Source: Acidiphilium rubrum (GTDB lineage Bacteria; Pseudomonadota; Alphaproteobacteria; Acetobacterales; Acetobacteraceae). From it: a DNA stretch of 64,000 nucleotides. Below are positions 6,125 to 14,934 of this stretch, piece after piece. The DNA lies in the NCBI RefSeq assembly GCF_900156265.1, contig NZ_FTNE01000001.1:78424-142423 (forward strand), in the 5' to 3' direction. The position numbers were made by a program, and so were the translations under genes. The notes beneath the pieces were generated by a model that ran no database searches, was not told where the DNA came from, and worked only from the letters and a program-made list of their open reading frames with translations. Numbering within the stretch: the first letter of the stretch is position 1; each line of letters opens with the position of its first letter.

Positions 6125-8285
6125 TCCTACCCCTTATCTCTTGGCTGATATCGAGGACCGGATACTCCACTGTAGCGGCCAGGCCGATCTCAAGCCGCCC
6201 GCCTGCGAGCAGCTCAGCCGGCACGCACGCGTTCCCATCGGTCCAGCGGCCATCGGGTTCGGGCGCGTGCCAGCCCTGGCTCAATGCCGGATGATCGAGC
6301 GGGATGGGTGTGCCGCCAACGCTGAGGCTGGCGATTTTCACGCCGAGGCGGCGGCGGTCGCGCGGGTCGGGCGTGAGGTGGCCGGGGATGGCGCTGCGGC
6401 TGGCGATGATCGCCGCGCCGCCCGTGTGGCGGATCGCCAAGCCAGGATCGGCGGTGGTGACGATGCCGGCGCGCGCGAGCAGGCGGGTCCGCACCGCCTC
6501 GACCACCGGGCCTGCCTCGGCGAAGGGGGCGCAGCCGGTCTGTTCGCGGCGCTGTTGCGCGAAGGCCGGGTGCAGGGCGATCGGGCCACTGGCATTGGAA
6601 AATCCGGTGCGGTTGCCGGTGTCGAGGTAGCTTTCCGCCGGTGTGGCTTCGGCGAGCAGCACGGCGTGCCGGGGCAGTTCGATATGGTAGTAGGTGATGC
6701 TGGCCCGCTCGATCTGGCGGATGGTGGTGCCGTTGGTCAGCGCCTTGGCGGGGATCAGATGGCCCGCGCAGAACAGGGCGTGATCGGGCGAGACCAGCAG
6801 CGGCCGCGCCGGGATGCCATCCGCGAGCGCGCCCGGTTCGATGCGGATGGGTTGGACGAGGTCGGGTGCCGGGTGATGCGCGAGATCGACCACGCGGCGG
6901 CCGATCCAGACGATCGGCATTCTGCCGCCGGTGGCGAGCACGACCTGATCGCCGACCGCGAGATGTTCGACCGCGACGGGCCCGGCTTGGGTTGCGATGC
7001 GCGTGGTCGCGGCGAAGCAGGCGAGGTTGGCGGCGAGCACCGAACGGTCGCTGAATTGCAGGGTGGTGACGCCGGTGAGCGTATCCGTCACGCCGAACCC
7101 CGTCACGTCGAGCGATCCGCCGCTGCGGGTGAAGCTGTAGTCCGCCAACGGGTCGGCGAAGGTGACGATATCGTTGCCGGCGCCGCCGATGATGGTGTCG
7201 GCCTGGCCGTTGACGAAAATGACGTCGTTGCCGCTGCCGGCGATCAACCGGTCGATCGCGGTGCCGTATTCGATGAAGATGTTATCGACATAGCCGTTCA
7301 CGCTGCTGAACGAGCCGGGGTTGAGGTTGACGGTGTCGTTGCTGCTGTAGCCGGACAGGTCGAGCGTGTTGCCCGCGCCGTAGTCGTAGAGCGTGATGAT
7401 CGGGTTGGTGTTGACCGCGAAATTATACATCTCGACGGCGGCGGTGGTCCCGGCGGGCGTGGTATAGGTGATATTGCTGTTGAAGCCGAAAACCTGGCCG
7501 CCGGCGAACATGGTGCTGGTCGGCGCGCCATACAGGCGCTGCACCGCATAGATGTCGAGCCCCATCGGGCCGGTGCCGACATTGCCGTTGTAATCGGCGC
7601 CGGGCGTTGCCGATTGGGCGTAGTATTTCGCCGCCGGATCATTGGGGTCGACATAGGACATCACGGACCATGTGCGGGTATCGTAGGCGTTGGTCTGTGC
7701 TGCATCGGCGCCGCCGCCGTTATAGGCGCCGGTGTGACCCAGGCCGAGCACGTGGCCGAGTTCATGCAGGATCGCCCCCTGGCCATAGCCGCCGGTCGCG
7801 TAATCGCCGAGCGTGCCGTAGCTGCCGCCGAGGTCGGTGACGATTTCCTCCTGGGTCGATTGATACACGCCGCTCTGCCGGGTCGGCACGGACTGGGTGG
7901 TCTGTTCAAACTCGCCGTTCGGGTTGTTGTTCATGTTGATCAGCGAGAGGTCCGCGGTGGTCGAAAGCCCGGTCGTTGGGTTGGCCGCATAGTTCGGCTG
8001 GTAGACCCAGGTGACGTTGCAGACGCCGGACCACGCGGCCATCGCCTGTTCGATGTCGGCCTGCTGGGCGGCGGTGTAGGCGCCCGGCGAGAACGCATAG
8101 GTGATGGTGGTGCCGGCTTGCAGCGTCGCCTGCGGGGTCTGGATTTCAGCGCTGCCGAGCAGATAGGTGTTGAACGACGGGTTGGCCGGTGCGAGGTTCG
8201 GGTTGGCGTTGCTCTCGAAATTGATGATCGCCTGCTGATCGGGTGTCAGCATGGTGAGATTGTCGTTGAGGTTGGTGGCGGTCAT
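6111..8285 (-). CDS. serralysin-like metalloprotease with RTX-type repeats fused to a Hint domain
   Basis: This 724-residue protein is probably secreted. The N-terminal half is a metzincin-type zinc protease, with HELGHVLGLGH at 174-184 and the Met-turn SVMSY at 207-211. A beta-roll region follows (about 300-375) with RTX-like motifs GSGNDVI and GGAGNDI, which bind Ca2+ in serralysins. From Cys423 (ACFAATTRI) to about 560 lies a Hint domain of the hedgehog/intein type, with VGDQVVL, a block-B-like SPDHALF and ELPRHAVLLAEATPAESYL. Hint domains cleave their own backbone at the first Cys. The last 155 residues are unassigned. No N-terminal signal peptide is visible, so type I secretion is more likely than Sec. 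The final codons lie inside a palindromic repeat. Confidence 0.88.
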   Translation of the reverse strand: MTATNLNDNLTMLTPDQQAIINFESNANPNLAPANPSFNTYLLGSAEIQTPQATLQAGTTITYAFSPGAYTAAQQADIEQAMAAWSGVCNVTWVYQPNYAANPTTGLSTTADLSLINMNNNPNGEFEQTTQSVPTRQSGVYQSTQEEIVTDLGGSYGTLGDYATGGYGQGAILHELGHVLGLGHTGAYNGGGADAAQTNAYDTRTWSVMSYVDPNDPAAKYYAQSATPGADYNGNVGTGPMGLDIYAVQRLYGAPTSTMFAGGQVFGFNSNITYTTPAGTTAAVEMYNFAVNTNPIITLYDYGAGNTLDLSGYSSNDTVNLNPGSFSSVNGYVDNIFIEYGTAIDRLIAGSGNDVIFVNGQADTIIGGAGNDIVTFADPLADYSFTRSGGSLDVTGFGVTDTLTGVTTLQFSDRSVLAANLACFAATTRIATQAGPVAVEHLAVGDQVVLATGGRMPIVWIGRRVVDLAHHPAPDLVQPIRIEPGALADGIPARPLLVSPDHALFCAGHLIPAKALTNGTTIRQIERASITYYHIELPRHAVLLAEATPAESYLDTGNRTGFSNASGPIALHPAFAQQRREQTGCAPFAEAGPVVEAVRTRLLARAGIVTTADPGLAIRHTGGAAIIASRSAIPGHLTPDPRDRRRLGVKIASLSVGGTPIPLDHPALSQGWHAPEPDGRWTDGNACVPAELLAGGRLEIGLAATVEYPVLDISQEIRGRTSFL

Positions 8286-8532
8286 CCGATCCGGCTCCCT
8301 GGTGTACTAACGCGGCGTCACTCGAAATTGTCGGAAAAAATACGATCTGTAAATGATTATATCGATGGATCGTTTGGGCGGATTGGCCGACCTGGTGCGT
8401 CGTGTCGCCGAACTGACGTCAAACGGTCGCAGAAGTTTAACACCGCAGACACGCCGTTCCGGCTACGCCCCGCGCCGGAAGCTGCCGCTGTTACAGACGG
8501 TAGCAAGTATGATGCAAAAGGGATGCTCGACG
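8286..8532. promoter_or_regulatory. divergent intergenic region between protease-Hint and TonB-receptor genes
   Basis: About 250 bp separate the two divergent starts, so both promoters should lie here. The segment 8325-8372 is AT-rich compared with its surroundings, and TGACGTCA (8414-8421) is a perfect 8-bp palindrome. I could not pick confident -35/-10 pairs and saw no clear Fur box. Confidence 0.35.
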
Positions 8533-10851
8533 ATGGGATATGGTGATTTCGCGATGCGACGCGGTGTGCGGACGATGCTGCTCGGTGCGGTCAGCGCGCT
8601 TGCGGTGATGACGCAGGGGCATGCGCAGGCGGTGAATGCCGGAACCGTTTCGGCCAGCGGCACGGCGGCGGCGCCAGGCAACTACGCCAACCAGGTCTTG
8701 ACCCGCAAGGCGGTGAAGCAGCAGGCGCAATCGGTTTCGGTGGTGAAGAAAAGCACGATCGATCTGCTGGCGCCGATCGCCTCCGGCACGCAGGCGATCT
8801 CGACGCTGCCGGGCGTGGTAATTTCGGGGTATTCGTCGAGCGCCGGCACGGCGCGGTCGACCATTTCGATCCGCGGCATCAAGGTAGGGTTCAATTCGGT
8901 GCCCGGTGACATCGAAACCAACGGCATCACCAATCTGTTCGACGGCATTCCGCTGAACAGCCTGATCCAGGGCACCGGGTTCCATTCGGTGCAGATCCCG
9001 TTCGGCGCGCTGCTGGCCGGCGTCAATGTGATTTACGGGCCGGGCAATCCGCGCGATCGCTGGTTCGACAGCCTGGGCGGCACGGTGAATTTCATCCCGG
9101 TGCAGCCGAGCGCCAAGGCATCCGCGACCGCTTCGGCCTCCTACGGTAGTTTCGACAGTCAGGTTTACAGTCTGGTCGCGCAGACCGGGCTGCATGATGG
9201 CTGGGAGGGGGTGATCGGGTTGAACCACGCCTTCAACCACACGTTCCGCCGGGGGCCGTATGACTGGCCGGCGCGCAACGATCAGGTCTATTTCAAGATC
9301 ACCAAGCGGTTCGATGGCGGGCACGTCAGCCTGGGCGGCTATTATATCCACAACCGAGAGTTCCGGCCGAACCAGATTCCGGTCGAACCGCAGGCGGGTG
9401 TCACGCTCGGCGGGCTCAACGCCAACGCGCCGCTGTATAGTCAGCAGACTTCGGGGTTCTATTCCGATCTGCCGAACAATGTATGGTTCAAGGAGAACCA
9501 GATCATCGACTACATCGGCTACGCCAAGCTGACCAAGCGGATTTCCGACAATACCACGCTGCATGATCTGTTCTGGTATCGCCACGGCGATGTCATCCAC
9601 TACCGCCTGAACTACGGCTTCATCGGCGCCTCGTCGCAGGACACTGAATTCTACGCGCCCTATTCGGATACGATAGGCGACAAGCTCGATTTCGATACCA
9701 AGCTGCAATACAACACGATCAGCTACGGCGCCTACGTCATCAATGCGCACACGCATGACATTTACGACGGGTATAACACCAATCTGGGCACGACGCGGCA
9801 GAACCCGGCCTCGATCACCCGCGATGTCTATAACAATCTGTATCTGGCAGCGTTTGTGCAGGACAAGATCGAACCGATCGCCGGGCTGCGGATCGTGCCG
9901 GGGGTGCAGCTGGTCAATTACGAAACCCGCTACGTCAATCAATCGCCGATCGCCGCGATCAATCTGCCGGGGACGGGGTTCAACACCTATCCGAACACCA
10001 GCAAGGATTTCAACCGCGTGCAGCCCTCGCTCGGGGCGAGCTACGATGTGCTGCCCTGGGCGACGCTGTACGGCAATTTCGCGGTGACCTATCAGAACCC
10101 GACCGGCGGTAATTTCGCGAATAATCAGATCAACCTGCCGGCGCTGAAACCGGTCAAGAGCACCGATTATGAAATCGGCGTGCGGATGTTCCAGCGCGGC
10201 TTCCTCGGGCTCGACAGCGCATCGGCCGACATCAACTATTTCCGCGACGATCTCGAAGATGAAACCGTCGGCATCGCCAATCCGAACAACCCGACGCAGA
10301 CCACGTTCGGCTTCGGTTCGGGACGCCTGCAAGGGGTGAACGCCTCGTTAAAGGCGAATTTCAATTTCCACTGGATGGCGTTCGCCAATCTTGGCTATCT
10401 GGATGCGCGCTACCTGACCTACACCGCGCCTTCGGGCAATGTGTATCAGAACCTGCCGGACCCGGCCTCGCCGCGCGATACCGCCAATATCGGCGTGCGG
10501 TATCAGGTGTTCGCCGGTGCCAATTTGATCGGCGCCAATCTGTGGGATCAGTATGTCGGCAAGCGCTATCTGTTCAACAACGCGATCGGCGCGCCGACGC
10601 ATAATGCCATCGTGCCGTATAATCTGCTGAATGCCTCGATCACACTGAAAACACCCTATCTCAACCGGTATGTTTCGCATCTCGGTGAGGTCGATGTGAG
10701 CTTCTACGCGACCAACCTGCTGGGGCGGAAATACAACGCGACCGAGTATATTTCGGCGGGCGGCTATTTCAACACGCCGACTGGCGGCTACGCCATCGCC
10801 AATCCGGGTGCGCCGCGCGCGTTCTACGGCACGGTGACGGTGAAGTTCTGA
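8533..10851 (+). CDS. TonB-dependent outer-membrane receptor
   Basis: An outer-membrane beta-barrel of about 772 residues that should import a siderophore, metal complex or other large solute using TonB energy. A signal peptide spans about 1-33, with a hydrophobic core TMLLGAVSALAVM and a GHAQA cleavage region. The plug domain includes ISTLPGVVISGYSSSAG, STISIRGIKVG and a GVNVIYGPG segment. The remainder is rich in alternating aromatic/polar barrel strands and ends FYGTVTVKF with a terminal Phe typical of such barrels. I see no obvious TonB box. ATG 8533 gives the cleanest signal peptide, and ATGs at 8509 and 8512 are alternatives. The ligand cannot be read from sequence. It is divergent from the protease-Hint gene. 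Confidence 0.88.
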   Translation: MGYGDFAMRRGVRTMLLGAVSALAVMTQGHAQAVNAGTVSASGTAAAPGNYANQVLTRKAVKQQAQSVSVVKKSTIDLLAPIASGTQAISTLPGVVISGYSSSAGTARSTISIRGIKVGFNSVPGDIETNGITNLFDGIPLNSLIQGTGFHSVQIPFGALLAGVNVIYGPGNPRDRWFDSLGGTVNFIPVQPSAKASATASASYGSFDSQVYSLVAQTGLHDGWEGVIGLNHAFNHTFRRGPYDWPARNDQVYFKITKRFDGGHVSLGGYYIHNREFRPNQIPVEPQAGVTLGGLNANAPLYSQQTSGFYSDLPNNVWFKENQIIDYIGYAKLTKRISDNTTLHDLFWYRHGDVIHYRLNYGFIGASSQDTEFYAPYSDTIGDKLDFDTKLQYNTISYGAYVINAHTHDIYDGYNTNLGTTRQNPASITRDVYNNLYLAAFVQDKIEPIAGLRIVPGVQLVNYETRYVNQSPIAAINLPGTGFNTYPNTSKDFNRVQPSLGASYDVLPWATLYGNFAVTYQNPTGGNFANNQINLPALKPVKSTDYEIGVRMFQRGFLGLDSASADINYFRDDLEDETVGIANPNNPTQTTFGFGSGRLQGVNASLKANFNFHWMAFANLGYLDARYLTYTAPSGNVYQNLPDPASPRDTANIGVRYQVFAGANLIGANLWDQYVGKRYLFNNAIGAPTHNAIVPYNLLNASITLKTPYLNRYVSHLGEVDVSFYATNLLGRKYNATEYISAGGYFNTPTGGYAIANPGAPRAFYGTVTVKF

Positions 10852-10863
10852 ACAGGGCGACCT

Positions 10864-10890
10864 CCGCGTTGTTGTAGAGAAGCGACGCGG
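10864..10890 (+). terminator. hairpin after the TonB receptor
   Basis: CCGCGTTG pairs with CGACGCGG (8 bp, one G-T pair) shortly after the receptor stop codon. No T-run follows, so if it is a terminator it is not the classic intrinsic type. Confidence 0.3.
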
Positions 10891-10954
10891 AACGTTCGGA
10901 TATCCGGTTCCGAGTGCCCTTGCCTGGTTCGCCGGGCGGGGGCAAACTCGCCTG

Positions 10955-11875
10955 ATGAGGGAAACAGTGACGGTTTGCGAGGTCGGCCCGCGCGACGGGT
11001 TGCAGATGGCGAAGTCCATCATGACCACCGAGGCGAAATGCGCCTGGATCGCTGGATTGGCGGCGGCAGGGGTACGGGAAATCGAGGTCGGCAGTTTCGT
11101 GCCGGCCAGGCTGATCCCGCAGATGGCCGATACCGATGCGGTGGTGCGCTTCGCCAAAGGGATCGCGGGGCTTACCGTGGTGGCCCTTGCGCCCAATTTG
11201 CGCGGCGCGCAGGCGGCGGTGATGGCCGGGGCGCATCGGGTCAGCGTGCCGGTTTCGGTGAGCGCGGGGCATTCGCGGGCGAATTTGAACCGATCACCCG
11301 ACGAGCAGGTTGCGGTGGTGGGCGGCATCGTCGCGTGGCTGCGCGAGACGGCACCGGGCGTGGAGCTGGAAGTGGCGTGCTCGACCGCGTTTGGCTGCTC
11401 GATCGATGGCGTGGTGCCGGAAACCGGGGTGGTGCGGATCGCGGCGGCGCTGGCGGCGCACGGGGTGTCGCAGATCGGGCTGGCCGATACCGTGGGCTAT
11501 GCCAACCCCGCGCAGATCCGATCGGTGGTGCGGGCGGTGCGGGCCGAGATCGGGCCGGCGCTGGTCGGGCTGCATCTGCACGACACCATGGGGCTCGGCA
11601 TCGCCAATGCGCTGGCGGGGCTGGAGGTCGGGATTCGCGATTTCGACGCGGCTCTGGCCGGGCTGGGCGGCTGCCCGTTCGCGCCGGGGGCTTCGGGCAA
11701 TATCGTGACCGAGGATCTGGTGTTCATGCTGGAGAGCATGGGGTTTGCCACCGGCATCGATCTCGACGGGCTGATCAAGGCCCGCGCGCTGCTGCATCAA
11801 GGGCTGCCGGATGAGGCGATGCACGGACAGCTGGCCAAGGCCGGCATTCCCCGGATTTTCCAGCGCGCCGCATGA
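10955..11875 (+). CDS. hydroxymethylglutaryl-CoA lyase-family enzyme
   Basis: A TIM-barrel lyase of the HMG-CoA lyase family, 306 residues. It has EVGPRDGLQ near the N-terminus (catalytic Arg and metal-binding Asp), the metal-binding HLHDTMGLG, and the loop AGLGGCPFAPGASGN carrying the catalytic Cys. Such enzymes cleave HMG-CoA, citramalyl-CoA or related acyl-CoAs to acetyl-CoA and a keto acid. The exact substrate is not readable here. ATG 10955 has little Shine-Dalgarno. GTG 10967 is preceded by AGGGA and may be the true start, giving 302 residues. Its TGA overlaps the next gene's ATG, so it works together with a CoA transferase that probably makes its CoA-ester substrate. Confidence 0.87.
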   Translation: MRETVTVCEVGPRDGLQMAKSIMTTEAKCAWIAGLAAAGVREIEVGSFVPARLIPQMADTDAVVRFAKGIAGLTVVALAPNLRGAQAAVMAGAHRVSVPVSVSAGHSRANLNRSPDEQVAVVGGIVAWLRETAPGVELEVACSTAFGCSIDGVVPETGVVRIAAALAAHGVSQIGLADTVGYANPAQIRSVVRAVRAEIGPALVGLHLHDTMGLGIANALAGLEVGIRDFDAALAGLGGCPFAPGASGNIVTEDLVFMLESMGFATGIDLDGLIKARALLHQGLPDEAMHGQLAKAGIPRIFQRAA

Positions 11876-13053
11876 GTGCCACCCCGCTGGCTGGGCTGCG
11901 CGTGGTTGAATTCGCGCATATGGTGATGGGGCCAACCACCGGGTTGATCCTGGCCGATCTCGGCGCCGATGTGGTGAAGATCGAACCGACGCCGGCGGGT
12001 GACAACACACGGCGGCTGACCGGCTCGGGCATCGGGTTTTTCACCATGACCAGCCGCAACAAGCGCAGCGTCGTGCTCGACCTGAAATCGGCCGCGGGGC
12101 TTGAGGTGGCGCGGCGGTTGATCGCGCGGGCGGATGTGCTGACCGAGAATTTCCGGCCGGGCGCGCTCGACAAGCTCGGCCTGGGCTATGCCGATTGCGC
12201 GGCGGCCAATGCGCGGCTGATCTATTGTTCGCTGAAAGGGTTTCTACCCGGCCCGTATGAGCATCGCACCGCGCTCGATGAGGTGGTGCAGATGATGGGC
12301 GGGCTTGCCTACATGACCGGGCCGGTCGGCCAGCCGCTGCGGGCTGGATCGTCGGTGATCGATATCATGGGCGGCACCTATGGCGCGGTTGCGATCCTGG
12401 CCGCGCTGGCCGAACGCGAGCGGACCGGCAAGGGGCAACTGGTACAATCGGGCCTGTTCGAATCGGTCGCGATGCTGATGGCGCAGCACATGGCGCAGGC
12501 GGCGATCACCGGCACCGAACCACCGCCGATGAGCGCGCGGGACGTCGCCTGGCCCGTGTATGATATTTTCGCGACGGCCGATGCCGGGCAGATTTTCATC
12601 GGCGTGGTGACCGATACGCAATGGCAGGTGCTGTGCACGGAATTCGGGCTCGATGGACTGGCGCGCGATCCTGAGCTGACCACCCAAGCGGAACGGCGGG
12701 CGGCGCGGCCGCGCACGCTGCCGGTGATCGCCGCCGCGTTCGGGCAGTTCACCAAGGCGGAGCTGGCGGCGCGCTGCGAGCGGTTGGGCCTGCCGTTCGC
12801 GCCGATCGCGCGGCCGGTGGAGTTATTCGATGATGCGCATTTGCGCGCCTCGGGCGGGTTGGTGGATGTCAGCCTGCCGGATGGCCGCGTGGTCGGGCTG
12901 CCGGGGCTGCCGATCAGCATGGCTGGGCAGCGGCCCGGCGTGCGGCGCGACGTGCCGCAGCCGGGGGCGGATACGCGCGCGGTGCTCCTTGAGCTGGGGT
13001 ACGGCGAAGCGGACATCAGCGCGATGCGTGCGAGCGGGAGCGTGCTGGATTAG
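11872..13053 (+). CDS. family III CoA-transferase (CaiB/BaiF type)
   Basis: A 393-residue family III CoA-transferase that moves CoA between carboxylic acids through an enzyme-linked anhydride. The N-terminal GLRVVEFAHMVMGPTTG, DLGADVVKIEP and NKRSVVLDLK are typical. The catalytic Asp is likely D164 in GSSVIDIMGG. The family includes formyl-CoA, succinyl-CoA:mesaconate/citramalate/itaconate and carnitine transferases. Coupling by ATGA to an HMG-CoA-lyase-like gene suggests activation of a hydroxy-dicarboxylic acid followed by C-C cleavage, as in itaconate/citramalate or leucine breakdown. That pairing is inference. The 3' end touches the convergent gene that follows. Confidence 0.88.
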   Translation: MSATPLAGLRVVEFAHMVMGPTTGLILADLGADVVKIEPTPAGDNTRRLTGSGIGFFTMTSRNKRSVVLDLKSAAGLEVARRLIARADVLTENFRPGALDKLGLGYADCAAANARLIYCSLKGFLPGPYEHRTALDEVVQMMGGLAYMTGPVGQPLRAGSSVIDIMGGTYGAVAILAALAERERTGKGQLVQSGLFESVAMLMAQHMAQAAITGTEPPPMSARDVAWPVYDIFATADAGQIFIGVVTDTQWQVLCTEFGLDGLARDPELTTQAERRAARPRTLPVIAAAFGQFTKAELAARCERLGLPFAPIARPVELFDDAHLRASGGLVDVSLPDGRVVGLPGLPISMAGQRPGVRRDVPQPGADTRAVLLELGYGEADISAMRASGSVLD

Positions 13054-13355
13054 GCTTTGGTGAGCCGTTTGCGGTTCGCGGCAAGTTTTCGCTGATAAAG
13101 GCGGGTGATGCGGGCGGCGCCGCCGTCTGCCGTGCCGAGGGCGCGCAATGCGATCATCTGGCTTTCACCGAGCGCGCGGAGTTTTTCATTGACCATCAGG
13201 CTCGCCTCCGCCTGGCCGGCGGCGCCGCCGGTGGCGATTTTGGCGAGGCGCAGGGCGATGATCGCCTGGGCATCGAGCGTCATGCGGGTGGTTTGCCACA
13301 TAAGGTTGAAGCCATAGGCGGGGTTCATCCACGGTGCCGAAAACTGTTTTGTCAT
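13050..13355 (-). CDS. small helical protein of unknown function next to comM
   Basis: A 101-residue frame starts at ATG 13355, with AGGAG further upstream than usual (about 15 bp). The sequence is predicted helical and alanine-rich, with a conserved-looking ALRLAKIATGG-AA and a very basic end (YQRKLAANRKRLTKA). It recalls small alphaproteobacterial phasin-like proteins, sometimes labelled 'antifreeze protein', but I would not assign a function. Its codon use matches its neighbours. It follows comM by about 30 bp on the same strand and is probably part of the radC-comM transcript. A longer frame upstream only reads comM out of frame. Confidence 0.6.
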   Translation of the reverse strand: MTKQFSAPWMNPAYGFNLMWQTTRMTLDAQAIIALRLAKIATGGAAGQAEASLMVNEKLRALGESQMIALRALGTADGGAARITRLYQRKLAANRKRLTKA

Positions 13356-13386
13356 GGCAAGAACATGCTCCTGCCGGGGATGAGTT

Positions 13387-14934
13387 TCAACCAGCGTCCC
13401 GCGAGGCGACCAGCTTGATGGGTGGATTGGCCAATGGGTTGCGGCCGGGAATGCGGTGGCGGTAGGCGAGGGCTTCGGCGATATCGGTGCGGCGGACCAG
13501 CGGGGCGCCGGCGAGATCGGCGATGCTGCGGGCGACGCGCAGGATGCGGGTGAAGCCGCGCGCCGAGAGGCGGAGTTTTTCGGCGGCCTGTTCGACATAT
13601 GCTTTGGCGTCCGGCATCAAATCGATCGCATCGCCGGCGGCTTCGGCGTTGTTCGAGGCGGCATCGCCGTAGCGGGCGCGTTGCAGGGCGCGCGCGGCGG
13701 TGACGCGAGCGGCGACGAGCGGGGTCGCTTCGCCCGGCGGGGCGTGCAGCAATTCGGCCGGGGTGACCGGGCTGATTTCGATCACGATGTCGATGCGGTC
13801 CATCAACGGGCCGCTGATCTTGCTCTGGTAGTCTTCGCCGCAGCGGGGCGCGCGGCCGCAGGCGCGGGCGGGGTCGAACAGATAGCCGCAGCGGCAGGGG
13901 TTCATTGCGGCGATCAATTGGAAGCGGGCCGGGTAGGTGACGTGGGCGGCGGCGCGGGCGACGGTGGTGCGGCCGGATTCCAGCGGCTGGCGCAGGGCTT
14001 CGAGCGCGGCGCGGGGGAATTCGGGAAATTCATCGAGAAACAGGATGCCGCGATGGGCGAGCGAGATTTCGCCGGGTTTGGCGCGATTGCCGCCGCCGGC
14101 GATCGCCGCCATGCTGGCGGAATGGTGCGGTTCGCGGAACGGCGGGCGGGTGACCAGCCTGCCTTCGGTCAGCATGCCGGCGACGCTGTGGACCATGCTG
14201 ACTTCCAGGGCTTCGCGCGGCGTGAGGTCTGGCAGCAGGCCGGGGATGCGCGCGGCGAGCATGGATTTGCCGCCGCCGGGCGGGCCGATCATCAGGAGAT
14301 TGTGACCACCGGCGGCGGCGATTTCGACGGCGCGGCGGGCGGTGGCCATGCCGCGGACATCGGCGAGGTCGGGGCCGTCATCGGTGCGGTCGATCGTGCC
14401 GCGCGGCGGCGGGGTGAGGATACCATCACCTTTGAAATGATTGATCAGGGAGAGCAGGTTGGGCGGTGCCAGCACGCCGATTTCGCCGGCCCAGCCGGCT
14501 TCGGCGCCCTGGGATTCCGGGCAGATCAGGCCGAGGTCGCGCGCCCCGGCGGCGATGGCGGCGGGCAGCACGCCGGCGACCGGGGCGAGGCGGCCATCGA
14601 GCGATAATTCACCGAGGGCGGCGAAGCGGGCCATTTCCTCGGCGGGCAGGATGTCCATCGCGGTGAGCACGCCGAGGGCGATCGGCAGGTCGAAATGGCT
14701 GCCTTCCTTGAGCAGGTCGGCGGGGGCGAGGTTGACCAGAATGCGTTTGGGCGGCAGCGCGAGGCCCATGGCGGTCAACGCGGCGCGCACCCGTTCCCGC
14801 GATTCGCCGACCGCTTTGTCGGCCAGGCCCACGATCAGGAACAGCGGCAGACCGGGGGCGATCTGCACCTGTACCTCGACCGGCAGGGCTTCGATGCCGG
14901 AGAACGAGAAGGTCTGGACCCGTGCGATGCTCAT
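13387..14934 (-). CDS. comM: YifB/ComM-family AAA+ ATPase (Mg-chelatase-like)
   Basis: A 515-residue ATPase. The N-terminal domain (1-190) is the ChlI-like fold with FLIVGLADKAVGESRERVRAAL. Walker A is GPPGGGKS at 217-224, Walker B/DEAD-like is ILFLDEFPEF, and a cysteine-bearing insertion (NPCRCGYL...CGRAPRCGEDY) is typical of the family. In naturally competent bacteria ComM is a hexameric branch-migration helicase that extends incoming DNA during transformation. It is widespread also in non-competent species. The ATG overlaps the radC stop as ATGA, linking two DNA-processing proteins. Confidence 0.93.
   Translation of the reverse strand: MSIARVQTFSFSGIEALPVEVQVQIAPGLPLFLIVGLADKAVGESRERVRAALTAMGLALPPKRILVNLAPADLLKEGSHFDLPIALGVLTAMDILPAEEMARFAALGELSLDGRLAPVAGVLPAAIAAGARDLGLICPESQGAEAGWAGEIGVLAPPNLLSLINHFKGDGILTPPPRGTIDRTDDGPDLADVRGMATARRAVEIAAAGGHNLLMIGPPGGGKSMLAARIPGLLPDLTPREALEVSMVHSVAGMLTEGRLVTRPPFREPHHSASMAAIAGGGNRAKPGEISLAHRGILFLDEFPEFPRAALEALRQPLESGRTTVARAAAHVTYPARFQLIAAMNPCRCGYLFDPARACGRAPRCGEDYQSKISGPLMDRIDIVIEISPVTPAELLHAPPGEATPLVAARVTAARALQRARYGDAASNNAEAAGDAIDLMPDAKAYVEQAAEKLRLSARGFTRILRVARSIADLAGAPLVRRTDIAEALAYRHRIPGRNPLANPPIKLVASRDAG

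Noticed and set aside
5953-8447. 14-base repeat GTTTAACACCGCAG shared near hisG and before the TonB receptor
   Set aside because: Short, only two copies, different orientation relative to genes and no extended similarity around it.
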